A stretch of 64,000 nt of DNA from Haloarcula nitratireducens (lineage in GTDB: Archaea > Halobacteriota > Halobacteria > Halobacteriales > Haloarculaceae): the NCBI RefSeq assembly GCF_019599505.1, contig NZ_RKLT01000003.1, forward strand, positions 62,001 to 126,000, given 5' to 3'. The position numbers and the translations under genes are program-made. Shown here piece after piece: positions 30,328 to 39,255 of this stretch; within the stretch, counting starts at the first letter, position 1; each line of letters begins with the position of its first letter. The notes under the pieces are model-generated. The model did no database searches. It saw only the letters and a list, made by a program, of their open reading frames with translations, and had not been told where the DNA came from.

Positions 30328-30433
30328 GGGAGGGTGGCCCGTGACCCGGTTCTATCGCCGTCGCTCGCCTATCACCGAATCTCCGAACGGACGAGCGCGA
30401 CACCGGGTCAGACCCGGCCGAGTGCGGGAGTCG

Positions 30434-33130
30434 TCACGCCTCGTCGAGTTCCTCTTGCCACTGTTGGACCGTCGCCATCAGTTCGACGGGCGGGGTCTCG
30501 TTGACGTCGAGGTTCTGTAGCTCTTCGAGGACCGACCGCGTCTCGGCGTCGATGGCCGCCCCGTCCGACTCGTCGGCGGCGGCCGCCTCCGGGCTCCCGT
30601 CGGTCTCGACTCGCTGTGTCTCCCCGCCGGGAGCGAACTGTCCCGACCCCAGGTCGAAGACGGCCTGCGTAGTTCCGGCGTCTCCGGCCGCGTCGCTCCC
30701 GCGGACCTCGATGGCCTTGTCTTCTCGCAGGCGGTCGAGCACCTCCCGCGAGCGGGAGACGACCGGGTCGGGAATTCCGGCTAAATCAGCTACGTGTACC
30801 CCGTAGGAACGGTTCGTCGGGCCGTCCCGGACCGTCCGCAGGAAGGTCACGTCGCCGTCGGTCTCGTCGGCGGCGACGTGGACGTTCTGGACGGTCGGCA
30901 GTTCGTCACCCAGCGCCGTCAGTTCGTGGTAATGCGTGGCAAAGAGCGTCTTCGATTCGAGCGTGTTGACGACGTACTCCGTCGCCGCCCACGCGATGGA
31001 GATGCCGTCGAACGTCGCCGTCCCGCGACCCACCTCGTCTAAGATGATCAGCGAGTCCTCCGTCGCCGAGTGGAGGATGTTCGACAGCTCCTGCATCTCG
31101 ACCATGAACGTCGAGCGGCCCTGCGCGAGTTCGTCTAAGGCCCCGACGCGGGTGTAGATGCCGTCGACGAGACCGACGGTCGCCGCCCTCGCGGGGACGA
31201 AACTGCCGGTCTGAGCAAGCAGCGTGATCAGCGCCGCCTGTCGCATGTACGTCGATTTGCCGCTCATGTTCGGCCCGGTGACGACGAGGAACCGCCGGTC
31301 GCGGTCCAGGTGGAGGTCGTTGGGGACGAACTCGGTGGTCTGCTCGACGACCGGGTGCCGGCCGGCCTCGATGGTGAGTTCGTCGCCCCCGGTGACCTCG
31401 GGGCGCGTCCAGTCGTTCTCGACGGCGTGGACGGCGAAAGACGCCAGCGCGTCCACCTCGGCGAGCGCCCGGCCCACGTCCTGCAGGAGCGTCGCGCGCT
31501 CGGCGACGCGCGCTCGGAGGTCCTCGAACAGGTCGCGCTCCATCTCGTGACGGCGCTCCTCCAGCCGGAGGACGTCCCGCTCCTTCTCGTCGAGTTCGGG
31601 GATGGTGTAGCGTTTCGAGTTCTTCAGCGTCTTTATCTGCTCGTACTCGTCGGGCACGTCGCCGGTCTCGCTCTTGCCGACCTGGATGTAGTAGCCGTCG
31701 GTCTTGTTGCGGTCCACCGAGAGGTGGGTGATGCCGGTACGGTCTTTCTCCCGCTCCGGCAGCGTCTCCAGCCACGAGAGCGCCCCCTCGTGCTCGTCGA
31801 TCAGCTCGTCCAGTTCGTCGTCGTACCCCCGGCAGAAGAGCCCGCCCTGCGTGACGGTGCCGGGCGGGTCCTCGACGAGCGCCGCGTCCAGTTCCGCGGC
31901 GAGCGAGGCGGCGGCCTCGCGGTCGGTCCCCGAGAGCGCGTCGGCGAGCGGCGAGTCGGCCAGCCGCTCGGTCTCGGCGACCGCGTCGGCCACCTCGGGG
32001 AGAAGCGCGAGCGTCTCCTGTGCCGCCCGCAGGTCCCGCGCGTCGGCGCTCCCCGAGGTCGCCCGCGACGCCAGCCGTTCGAGGTCGTAGGCGTCGCCGA
32101 GAGTCTCCCGAATCGCCTCGCGGGCCATCGCTTCGCGGGCCAGCGCCGCCACGGAGGACTGCCGACGCTGGAGTTCACTCCGGTCCCGGCGCGGTCGCTG
32201 GAGCCACCGCCGGAGGAGTCGCCCGCCGGCGGCGGTGACGGTGTGGTCGACGGTGTCGAACAGCGACCCCGAGCTGTCGCCCTGCATCGTCTCGGTGAGT
32301 TCGAGGTTGCGCTGGGTCGTCGCGTCCAGCGCGACGTGTTCGCGCGCGCCGTAGACCCGCAGTCGCGTGACCGCCGCGAGCGTCCCGACGCCCGTCTCCT
32401 CGACGTAGGAGAGCACCGCGCCGGCGGCGGCGATGGCGGCCTCGTCCCCCTCGATACCGACGCTCTCCAGGGTCTCCGCGCCGAACTGCTCGCGCACCCG
32501 GTGGCGGGCGCGGCCGGGTTCGAACGACTCGGTGGCGTGGAGAGTGAGCGCGGCGTCGGAGCGCTCCCGAAGCTGCTCCAGGAAGTCGTCGTCGTTCCGG
32601 AGGTCGGGACCGGGCAACACTTCGGCCGGCGCGAAGGTGTAGAGCTCCGAGAGCACCGAAGCGGGGTCGGCGTCGTCCAGTTGGGTCACCTGAAACCGGC
32701 CCGTCGTCACGTCGGCGAAGGCCAGCCCGTAGGTGTCGCCCTCGCCGCGGGACGTCTGTCGGACCAGCGCCGCGAGATACCGGGCGCTGGCGTCGCTGCT
32801 CTCCAGATGCGTGCCCGGCGTCACGACCCGCGTTATCTCGCGGGCGTGACCGTCGGCCGTCTCGTGCTGGTCCGCGACGGCGACCCGGTAGCCGCGTTCG
32901 ACCAGCGCGGAGACGTACGGCGTCAGGTCGTCGACCGGGACCCCCGCCATCGGATACGACGAACCGTGCGAGGACTTCTGTGAGACTTTCAGGTCCAGTT
33001 CCTCGGCCACCCGCTCGGCGTCGTCCGCGAAAAACTCGTAGAAGTCGCCGCACTGCATCGCCAGCAAGTCGGCGTCGGTCTCCTCCTTGAGCGAGAGGAA
33101 CTCCCCGACGATGCCCGTCGCCTCTGTCAT
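30434..33130 (-). CDS. mutS: DNA mismatch repair protein MutS (first copy)
   Basis: An 898-residue MutS1-type protein that binds mismatches and signals through MutL. The mismatch-reading Phe-x-Glu motif is present early (GDFYEFFADDAERV, Phe30/Glu32). Connector and lever domains follow, then the ATPase: Walker [20 protein letters not shown], Walker [21 protein letters not shown] and FATHYHELTALG. A low-complexity acidic segment precedes the C-terminal dimerisation helices (ETPPVELMATVQQWQEELDEA). The start at 33130 gives MTEATGIVGEF; the open frame extends 106 codons upstream through non-coding sequence. It differs from the second MutS at 50785 throughout, so it is an old paralogue rather than a recent duplicate. 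Confidence 0.97.
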   Translation of the reverse strand: MTEATGIVGEFLSLKEETDADLLAMQCGDFYEFFADDAERVAEELDLKVSQKSSHGSSYPMAGVPVDDLTPYVSALVERGYRVAVADQHETADGHAREITRVVTPGTHLESSDASARYLAALVRQTSRGEGDTYGLAFADVTTGRFQVTQLDDADPASVLSELYTFAPAEVLPGPDLRNDDDFLEQLRERSDAALTLHATESFEPGRARHRVREQFGAETLESVGIEGDEAAIAAAGAVLSYVEETGVGTLAAVTRLRVYGAREHVALDATTQRNLELTETMQGDSSGSLFDTVDHTVTAAGGRLLRRWLQRPRRDRSELQRRQSSVAALAREAMAREAIRETLGDAYDLERLASRATSGSADARDLRAAQETLALLPEVADAVAETERLADSPLADALSGTDREAAASLAAELDAALVEDPPGTVTQGGLFCRGYDDELDELIDEHEGALSWLETLPEREKDRTGITHLSVDRNKTDGYYIQVGKSETGDVPDEYEQIKTLKNSKRYTIPELDEKERDVLRLEERRHEMERDLFEDLRARVAERATLLQDVGRALAEVDALASFAVHAVENDWTRPEVTGGDELTIEAGRHPVVEQTTEFVPNDLHLDRDRRFLVVTGPNMSGKSTYMRQAALITLLAQTGSFVPARAATVGLVDGIYTRVGALDELAQGRSTFMVEMQELSNILHSATEDSLIILDEVGRGTATFDGISIAWAATEYVVNTLESKTLFATHYHELTALGDELPTVQNVHVAADETDGDVTFLRTVRDGPTNRSYGVHVADLAGIPDPVVSRSREVLDRLREDKAIEVRGSDAAGDAGTTQAVFDLGSGQFAPGGETQRVETDGSPEAAAADESDGAAIDAETRSVLEELQNLDVNETPPVELMATVQQWQEELDEA

Positions 33131-33237
33131 AGCCCACCCTCTGTCCGTCCCCGGCGTAAGGATTGCGGGAACGGCGCGGCGGGCGACCCTGAGCGGACGG
33201 CGACCTCGGCGATAGATTACGTTCGGTACAACCGGAC

Positions 33238-33245
33238 AGTTATAT
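33238..33245 (+). promoter_or_regulatory. TATA box of the PGF-CTERM peptidase gene
   Basis: GTTATATG is centred about 30 bases before the ATG at 33272; a weak GAGGT at 33263-33267 could also serve as a ribosome-binding site. Confidence 0.5.
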
Positions 33246-33271
33246 GAACCGGGGACCGTTAAGAGGTCACA

Positions 33272-35413
33272 ATGCGCGTGGCGCAGCGAGGGTGGGCCGC
33301 GGTCGCCTGCGCTATACTGCTCGTTCTCACGTCCGTGGGGCCGGCGGCGGGGGCAGCAGACGCTACGGGACGGACGACACCGGCCGAAACGGCGGCGCTG
33401 GCCAGCCCACAGGGTCAATCGACCGTCGCCGGCGGACAGATCTTCCAAGTCGCAGACGACGACAGTATCAATCAGACCCAGACCTACTCGTTGACGCCCG
33501 AGGAGCCCGGCGAGGTAGACGTGACGCTGACCTACGAGATCCCGGACCGGGTGGTCTCACTGGAGACGGCGGTGCCCCGGAACGCGACGGTACGGGACAC
33601 CGACGGGTTCAGTCGGATCAACGAGACGACGTTCGTCTGGGACGAGGAGACGGAGACGGCGACCATCGACTACCGAATCGACCCCAACGAGACGGCCCAG
33701 AGAGCCGGGATCGAGGGGTCCGAAGGACGGTACGTCGCCGCCGACGCGGGCGAGTGGGCGCTCATCAGTCGGTCGCAGACGCCGACCCGGTGGCGCTACA
33801 CCGGCCGCGACCGGATGACGTTCCAACAGCAGGTGACGACGGACGGGCCGGGTGCGGCGGGCGACCAGATCGTCTACCTCGGCGAGGTAGCGACCTTCCG
33901 GCGCGAGGCCGACGGCCAGACGTTCCGGCTCGTCGTCCCCGAGCGAGCGGACCTCGCCGAGTCGCCCGAGGAGGTCCTCGACTCGCTGGCCGCGGCGTCG
34001 GACTCGCTCCGGGTCGGCGACCGCGACGAGGAGGTGTTCGTCGTCGCCGCGCCGACCGACGGCGTCGACTGGGCCGTCCGCGGGCTCGAACAGGGCGGGT
34101 CTGACATGTGGATACAGGACGACGAGCCGCTCGATACGCCCGAGAACGTCTGGCTCCACGAGTACACGCACACGAGACAGTCCTTCGAACCCGCCAAGCG
34201 GACCCGCTGGCTCACCGAGGGGACGGCGGTGTACTACGCGGCGTTCCTCTCGCTCGAACAGGACCGCATCGACTTCGACGCGTTCCGGGACGCGCTCGAA
34301 GACGGCGAGCGATCGGTCTACGACTCCGTGGTGTTGGCCCAGCCGGCCACGTGGGAGGAGAACGCGAACTACGTCAAGGGGTCGCTGGCGGCCGGTCGCA
34401 TCGACGAGGAGATCCGCGTCCAGACGGCGAGCGAGGCGACGCTTCAGGGGACGATCCGAGAGCTGAACGGGATGGACCAACCGGTGACGCAGGAGGACCT
34501 GCTCACCGCCGTCGAGCGGACCGCCGGCAACGACTCGCGGGCGACGGCGGCGACGTACACCGAGACGCCCGCCGACCTGCAGATGTGGAACGAGAGCGTC
34601 CACGCCCGCGTCTTCGGTCAGTTGCCCGCCAGGATCAGCTACTCGCTGCCCGACGCCATCGAGTCGCGGGCCTACCGGGTGAGCGGCCCGTATCGGTCCG
34701 CGAACGTCACGGAGACGAGCCCGATACGGCTGGCGACCGGCGAGACGCTCACCGTCGAGGCCCTGGTGAGCAACGCCGGCGGCACCGAGGGGACCTACAA
34801 CGCGACGCTCGACATCAACGGGACCGCCGTCACGACCGAGCGCGGACGCATCGAACCCGGCGAGGAGCGGGTGGTGCCGCTGTCGCACACGTTCGCGACG
34901 CCGGGTCGCTACACCGCCAGCGTCGACGGGGCCAACGTCACCGTCGTCGTCGAGCGACCGGCCCGGACGCGGGTGACGGACGTGCAGGTCAGTTCCGAGA
35001 CGCTCACGCAGGGCGATTCCGTCGTCGTGACGGCGACCGTCGTCAACGACGCCGAGGTCCCGGCGACCGGCACCGTCGTCTTCACGCGGGACTATCAGGC
35101 CGTCGCCATGCGCGAGGTGTCGCTCCCACCGGAGAACGCGACGCAAGTTGCGAGCGGCGTCCCGCTTCCCGAGGCCGGCAGCGTGGTCGTCTCGGCGGGC
35201 GGCGCGGATCCGGTCCGGATAACGGTCACGCCCTCGAACGGGTCGATGACGACGCGGACGCCGACCGGAGGGACGGCGACGCCGGCGACGGGAACGGCGA
35301 CGCCGAATCGGTCGGCGGAGACGACGGCGGCGGACGGTCCCGGCTTCACCGTCGTCGGCGCGCTGCTCGCGGCTCTCCTCGTCGCGTTCGCGGCCGCTCG
35401 TCGCCGGTCCTGA
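33272..35413 (+). CDS. secreted HExxH metallopeptidase with PGF-CTERM anchor
   Basis: A 713-residue exported protein. Signal peptide ~1-28 (VACAILLVLTSVGPAAGA). The N-terminal third is beta-rich. A zinc peptidase site follows: LHEYTHTRQ with His296, Glu297 and His300, then WLTEGTAVYYA with Glu316 as third ligand, the gluzincin arrangement seen in M61-like enzymes. CARDB-like beta domains occupy ~460-660. After a Thr-rich linker comes ADGPGFTVVGALLAALLVAFAAARRRS, the archaeosortase signal, so the enzyme is probably processed and lipid-anchored outside the cell. Substrates are unknown. It is divergent from mutS. Confidence 0.85.
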   Translation: MRVAQRGWAAVACAILLVLTSVGPAAGAADATGRTTPAETAALASPQGQSTVAGGQIFQVADDDSINQTQTYSLTPEEPGEVDVTLTYEIPDRVVSLETAVPRNATVRDTDGFSRINETTFVWDEETETATIDYRIDPNETAQRAGIEGSEGRYVAADAGEWALISRSQTPTRWRYTGRDRMTFQQQVTTDGPGAAGDQIVYLGEVATFRREADGQTFRLVVPERADLAESPEEVLDSLAAASDSLRVGDRDEEVFVVAAPTDGVDWAVRGLEQGGSDMWIQDDEPLDTPENVWLHEYTHTRQSFEPAKRTRWLTEGTAVYYAAFLSLEQDRIDFDAFRDALEDGERSVYDSVVLAQPATWEENANYVKGSLAAGRIDEEIRVQTASEATLQGTIRELNGMDQPVTQEDLLTAVERTAGNDSRATAATYTETPADLQMWNESVHARVFGQLPARISYSLPDAIESRAYRVSGPYRSANVTETSPIRLATGETLTVEALVSNAGGTEGTYNATLDINGTAVTTERGRIEPGEERVVPLSHTFATPGRYTASVDGANVTVVVERPARTRVTDVQVSSETLTQGDSVVVTATVVNDAEVPATGTVVFTRDYQAVAMREVSLPPENATQVASGVPLPEAGSVVVSAGGADPVRITVTPSNGSMTTRTPTGGTATPATGTATPNRSAETTAADGPGFTVVGALLAALLVAFAAARRRS

Positions 35414-35490
35414 GTCGGCGCTCGCGACCCGGGCCCTTCCCGCTACAACCGAGGGCCACCGATTAGTACCACGGCGTAGTACGGTTCGCT

Positions 35491-36513
35491 ATGGCAGACC
35501 TCGGCAAAGTAGACCGCGAGTTCTTCGACGAGTACATCTACCCGAACCTCGGTGCCGACCGCGAGGACGTGACGCTGGGACCGCGCCACGGCGTCGATTT
35601 CGGCGTCATCGACGTGGGCGACCGCGCGGTCGCGATGGCGACCGATCCCGTGTTCCTGATGCCGTCGCTGGGGTTCGAGCGAGCGGCGTGGTTCGCCTTC
35701 CACATCCTGCTGAGCGACGTGGCCGTCTCCGGCCTGCCGCCGACGCACCTCTCGGTCGACTTCAACCTCCCGCCCGAGATAACGAACGAGGAGTTCCGCA
35801 CCGTCTGGGAGACGTTCGACGCGGAGGCCCGCGAGTTCGGCGTCTCGGTCGTCACCGGTCACACCGGGCGTTACGCCGGTTGCAACTATCCGATGGTCGG
35901 CGGCGCGACGAGCGTCTCGGTCGGGTCGTTCGACGAACTAGTTCGCCCCGACGGCGCGCGGGTCGGCGACCGCGTCGTGATAACGAAGGGACCGGCGATC
36001 GAGGCGACCGGCCTGCTCTCGATCCAGTTCGAGTCGCTCATGGAGGGGGAGTTGGACGCCGGAGCCATCGACGACGCCACCGACCGATTCTACGACATGA
36101 GCCCCGTCAGGGACGCGCTGACGGCCGCCGCGGCCGGGTCGGTGAACGCGATGCACGACGCCACCGAGTGCGGGATCTACGGCGGTCTCTACGAGATGGC
36201 CCGCGCCGCGGGCGTCGGCATCGAGCTAGAGACGGCGCGAGTACCGATGCAACCGGGCGTCCGCGAGGCCTGCGACTTCTTCGGTATCGACCCGTGGATA
36301 TCCATCAGCGAGGGGACGCTGCTGGCGGCCGTCGACCCCGACGGCGTCGAGGACGTGCTGGCCGCACTCGAAGCGGAGGGGATTCCGGCAGCCGACGCCG
36401 GCGAAGTCACCGAAGAAAGCGGGTTGGTCGTCGACGGCGAGCCCACGGACCACCCCGGGGTCGACCCCTTCTGGGGGACCTTCGAGGAGTACATGGGAAA
36501 ACTACGGGAGTGA
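35491..36513 (+). CDS. AIR synthase-related (HypE/ThiL/PurM superfamily) protein
   Basis: A 340-residue protein of the PurM-like ATP-binding superfamily. DFGVIDVGDRAVAMATDPVF, then HILLSDVAVSGLPPTHLSVDFNLP supply the N-terminal strand-helix with the conserved Asp of the metal/ATP site. GHTGRYAGCNYPMVGGAT, GDRVVITKGPAIEATG and AMHDATECGIYGGLYEMA are the C-terminal signature motifs. HypE and ThiL use this fold for carbamoyl or thiamine-phosphate chemistry; no hydrogenase genes are near, so the substrate is open. It ends 1 base from the convergent small gene at 36515. Confidence 0.82.
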   Translation: MADLGKVDREFFDEYIYPNLGADREDVTLGPRHGVDFGVIDVGDRAVAMATDPVFLMPSLGFERAAWFAFHILLSDVAVSGLPPTHLSVDFNLPPEITNEEFRTVWETFDAEAREFGVSVVTGHTGRYAGCNYPMVGGATSVSVGSFDELVRPDGARVGDRVVITKGPAIEATGLLSIQFESLMEGELDAGAIDDATDRFYDMSPVRDALTAAAAGSVNAMHDATECGIYGGLYEMARAAGVGIELETARVPMQPGVREACDFFGIDPWISISEGTLLAAVDPDGVEDVLAALEAEGIPAADAGEVTEESGLVVDGEPTDHPGVDPFWGTFEEYMGKLRE

Positions 36514-36514
36514 G

Positions 36515-36679
36515 TTACGCGCTCGTTCGTTCCGACGAGGGTCCTACTTCGACGGCATAGCTGGACTGGAGCCACGCCTCCGGGTTCTGCGTGTCGTAGA
36601 CGACGGTGTCGCCGCCGCCGGTGGTGAAGGTGCCGTACTGCTCGGTCGCGTCGTCGGAATCGTTCGATGCCGGTTCCAT
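36515..36679 (-). CDS. small haloarchaeal protein (DUF7331-like)
   Basis: A 54-residue acidic protein, MEPASNDSDDATEQYGTF then TTGGGDTVVYDTQNPEAWLQ and SSYAVEVG. The YGTF...TVVYDxxNPEAWLQSxYAVEV pattern recurs in short proteins throughout haloarchaea and has no known role. The ATG at 36679 is preferred over one 10 codons upstream, which is not family-like. It is convergent with the AIR-synthase-like gene and divergent from thiD. Confidence 0.7.
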   Translation of the reverse strand: MEPASNDSDDATEQYGTFTTGGGDTVVYDTQNPEAWLQSSYAVEVGPSSERTSA

Positions 36680-36857
36680 CGTACACCGGTTTCCAGTAGG
36701 TTCGAACACATAAGCGTTTCCCAGGCATGCTTAAGAGTATTATTAGCATACTAGGACAACGCCTCGATTGCCGGTTTGTTCGTCCCGCCTTCGTTTCTGC
36801 CGCGCGACGGTCTCCGAGACCAGCACCGCTTTGTGGCCGCCGGTCGACCCCTCGAAC

Positions 36858-38210
36858 ATGCCACGAGCGGACGCGCCGGTCACGCCGCCGGTCGTGCTCA
36901 CCGTCGCGGGCAGCGACTCGGGCGGCGGGGCCGGGATTCAGGCCGATCTGAAGACCATCGAGGCCGGCGGGGCCTTCGGGACGAGCGCCGTCACGAGCGT
37001 CACGGCACAGAACACGACCGACGTGCGGGGCCAGCACCTCCTGCCGACCGAGGAGATCGAGGCACAGATTCGGGCCGTCCGCGAGGACTTCGAAGTAGCC
37101 GCGGTCAAGACGGGTATGCTCGCCACCAGCGAGGTCATCGATCTCGTGGTCGAGGCCGCCGCCGACCTCCCGAACCTCGTCGTCGACCCGGTGATGGTCG
37201 CCACGTCGGGCGACCGACTGCTCGCATCCGAAGCGGAGGCCGCCTACGAGCGACTGCTCGCCGAGGCGGCGCTCGTCACGCCCAACGCCGACGAGGCCGA
37301 GGTGCTGACCGACCGCGAGATTACGAGCCCCGACGACGCCGAGGCGGCGGGACGGGACATCGTCGAGATGGGGGCCGACGCGGCGCTCGTCAAGGGCGGG
37401 CACGTCCCCGGCGACGAGGTCGTCGACACGCTCGTCGCCGCCGACTCGGTGACGACGTTCCGCCACGACCGAGTCGATACCGAGGCCACGCACGGGTCGG
37501 GGTGTACGCTCTCGTCGGCCATCGCCACGCGACTGGCTCACGGCGACGACCTCACGGCTGCCGTCGGCAGCGGTATCGGACTGCTGTCGCGGGCGGTGCG
37601 GTACAACCTCGACGTGGGCGAGGGACCGGGAGCGGTCCACCACATGGTCGAGGTCCGCAACGAGGCCGCTCGTCACGAGACGAGCGAGGCGGTCGAGGGG
37701 GTCGTCTCGGCGCTCACGGAGAGCGACCTGACGACGCTGGTTCCCGGGGACGGAACGGCCGTCGCCGGCGCGACGCCCTACGCCGAGACGCCCGGCGAGG
37801 TCGCGGGCGTCGAGGGCGTGTCGACGGAGTCAGCGAGCGACGGCCACTCGAACCGCTGTGTGCGTTTCGGTGCGTCGGCGACCCTCGGAGCGCGTCTGTT
37901 GGCCGCCCGCGAACGCGATTCCGAACTCCGGTTCGCGGTCACCTGCCGAGCGAGCGAGCGCGTCGAATCGGCCCTCGAAACCCTCGACGGATCGGTCGCG
38001 ACGATCGATGCCGCGGACCGTCAGGCAGGCGTGCCGGAAGACGAGGCGGTATCGCGGGACGTCTCGCGGGCGGTCGAGACGATCAACGGGTCGCCGGTCG
38101 CGCTCGTCGCTCGCGACGACGGCGTCGCCGAGGAGATCACACTTCTCGCGTCGACTGTCGAGGGGCTACTGGACCGGGCCGAGCGACTGGCCGGCGCGGT
38201 CGAGAACTGA
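36858..38210 (+). CDS. thiD: bifunctional HMP/HMP-P kinase ThiD fused to thiamine-phosphate synthase ThiN
   Basis: A 450-residue fusion of thiamine biosynthesis. Residues ~1-255 are ThiD, phosphorylating hydroxymethylpyrimidine twice: LTVAGSDSGGGAGIQADLKTI, KTGMLA, VVDPVMVATSG, VTPNADEAEVL and the anion-hole motif THGSGCTLSSAIA. Residues ~270-450 are ThiN, which joins HMP-PP and thiazole phosphate in place of ThiE: FGASATLGARLLAARERD and NGSPVALVARDDG-type segments. The start is the ATG at 36858 (MPRADAPVTP); in-frame codons upstream are not coding. No thiamine riboswitch was seen upstream; an AT-rich patch near 36730-36745 is the likely promoter. Confidence 0.93.
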   Translation: MPRADAPVTPPVVLTVAGSDSGGGAGIQADLKTIEAGGAFGTSAVTSVTAQNTTDVRGQHLLPTEEIEAQIRAVREDFEVAAVKTGMLATSEVIDLVVEAAADLPNLVVDPVMVATSGDRLLASEAEAAYERLLAEAALVTPNADEAEVLTDREITSPDDAEAAGRDIVEMGADAALVKGGHVPGDEVVDTLVAADSVTTFRHDRVDTEATHGSGCTLSSAIATRLAHGDDLTAAVGSGIGLLSRAVRYNLDVGEGPGAVHHMVEVRNEAARHETSEAVEGVVSALTESDLTTLVPGDGTAVAGATPYAETPGEVAGVEGVSTESASDGHSNRCVRFGASATLGARLLAARERDSELRFAVTCRASERVESALETLDGSVATIDAADRQAGVPEDEAVSRDVSRAVETINGSPVALVARDDGVAEEITLLASTVEGLLDRAERLAGAVEN

Positions 38211-38240
38211 GCAGGGTTCGAGACCCGCGAGCGACCGACG

Positions 38241-38486
38241 CTACATGTTCGACTTGAGTCGGACCTCGTCGTCGTCGATGCTCGCTACCTGTGAGGAGTC
38301 CAGTTTGTAATCGTCGTCGTCGACGTTCTCCCAGCCGAGCGTCGACATGATCTTGTCCGTGATCCCGGGGTCCGGGTCGACGTAGGCGTGCCCGCCCCGA
38401 TACCCCGAGATGACGCCGACCTCGTCGCCCCTGTTGTTCACGACTCGCTTGCCTTCGTCCTCCTCCGAGAGGTTCGTTCGTGCCAT
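38241..38486 (-). CDS. PRC-barrel domain protein
   Basis: An 81-residue protein, MARTNLSEEDEGKRVVNNRG then DEVGVISGYRGGHAYVDPDP. The GKRVVNxxGDEVGxIxxxxGGxAYVDPDPG pattern is the haloarchaeal PRC-barrel, and the tail VRLK(S)N closes the barrel. PRC barrels occur in photosynthetic reaction centre H and RimM and usually mediate protein or RNA contacts. The ATG at 38486 is preferred to one 10 codons upstream. It is convergent with the ThiD-ThiN gene by 30 bases. Confidence 0.8.
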   Translation of the reverse strand: MARTNLSEEDEGKRVVNNRGDEVGVISGYRGGHAYVDPDPGITDKIMSTLGWENVDDDDYKLDSSQVASIDDDEVRLKSNM

Positions 38487-38613
38487 TGCAGTAATCCATG
38501 CCCGGAGAGACGGCATTGTTATACTGGCACAACCGCGGGCCGAGCGGAGGCGAAGCGCGCCTACCGCTCGATAAGAGGACGTTACAGCGGAGAAGAACGC
38601 GTTCGCGGCCGCG

Positions 38614-39069
38614 TCAGTCGTTTCGATACTCTTTGCGGAAGCCCCGGAACTCCGTCCGGTGGGCTTCCTCGTCGGCGAGGATGGTAACTGCGAGGTCCTC
38701 GGTGACCGGGTCGTCGGCCTCCTCGGCGGCGTCGACGAGGTCGCGATACGTCTGGATGGCGTCGTTCTCGGCGTCCAAGACGCCCTCGATGACCGCCAGC
38801 ACGTCGGTCGTGTTCTCCGGCGGTTGCAGGGAGTCCTGCCGCGCGACGAACTCCGAGGACCCCGGTATCTGGGCGTCGAGTTGCTTGAGCCGCTGGCCGA
38901 GCTGTTCCGCGTGCCCGAGTTCCTCCTGGATGTCCTCCCGGAGGCTCTGCTTTATCTCTTCGGCGCGCACGCCGTCGAGGGCGATGGCGTTGGTCTGGTA
39001 GTTCATGACCGTCTCCATCTCGTCGCCGTAGGCCTGTCGCAGCAGGTCGATGACGGTGTCGTCTGCCAT
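38614..39069 (-). CDS. ferritin-like domain protein
   Basis: A 151-residue four-helix protein. Helix 1 YGDEMETVMNYQTNAI supplies a Glu; helix 2 QEELGHAEQLGQRLKQ contains ExxH; helix 3 GVLDAENDAIQTYRDLVD a second Glu; helix 4 LADEEAHRTEFRGF the second ExxH. This is the complete di-iron ligand set of ferritin/rubrerythrin-like proteins. It could store iron, detoxify peroxide or serve as a Dps-like protein; the sequence does not decide. The ATG at 39069 begins MADDTVIDLL. It is divergent from the TraB-like gene with a 186-base gap. Confidence 0.85.
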   Translation of the reverse strand: MADDTVIDLLRQAYGDEMETVMNYQTNAIALDGVRAEEIKQSLREDIQEELGHAEQLGQRLKQLDAQIPGSSEFVARQDSLQPPENTTDVLAVIEGVLDAENDAIQTYRDLVDAAEEADDPVTEDLAVTILADEEAHRTEFRGFRKEYRND

Positions 39070-39255
39070 ACGACCGTCTTTCGTGACCGAGGCTTAAACA
39101 AACCCGGTCGTTGAAGCCCGGAACCAATCGCCTACCGGGAGATGGCGATGCGTACCGCCGCCCTTTCACGTGAGCACGCCAGAGAGCTGTCAGTAAGCCA
39201 TCTGGAGCCGGAAGCGTAATCAAGCCGTTCGGTCCGATACAGTAGTATTACCGCC

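Larger units (their letters stand above)
29953..30433. other. replication origin region (oriC-type, upstream of orc1)
   Basis: This 481-base gene-free stretch contains two full ORBs on the minus strand (30033, 30107), a half-site (29985) and one opposed full ORB (30305). The opposed boxes enclose about 180 bases. An AT-rich patch TGTTTTATATGTAAC at 30016-30030 is the most meltable segment. A GC palindrome CACCCCCTCTGGGGTG-like element at 30273-30289 lies beside the last box. The arrangement of inverted G-string boxes next to orc1/cdc6 is the standard haloarchaeal origin. Open frames across it are chance. Confidence 0.85.

Noticed and set aside
36680..36857. TPP riboswitch ahead of the thiD-thiN gene
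   Set aside because: No conserved riboswitch core was seen; archaeal thiamine genes are usually controlled by a protein regulator.
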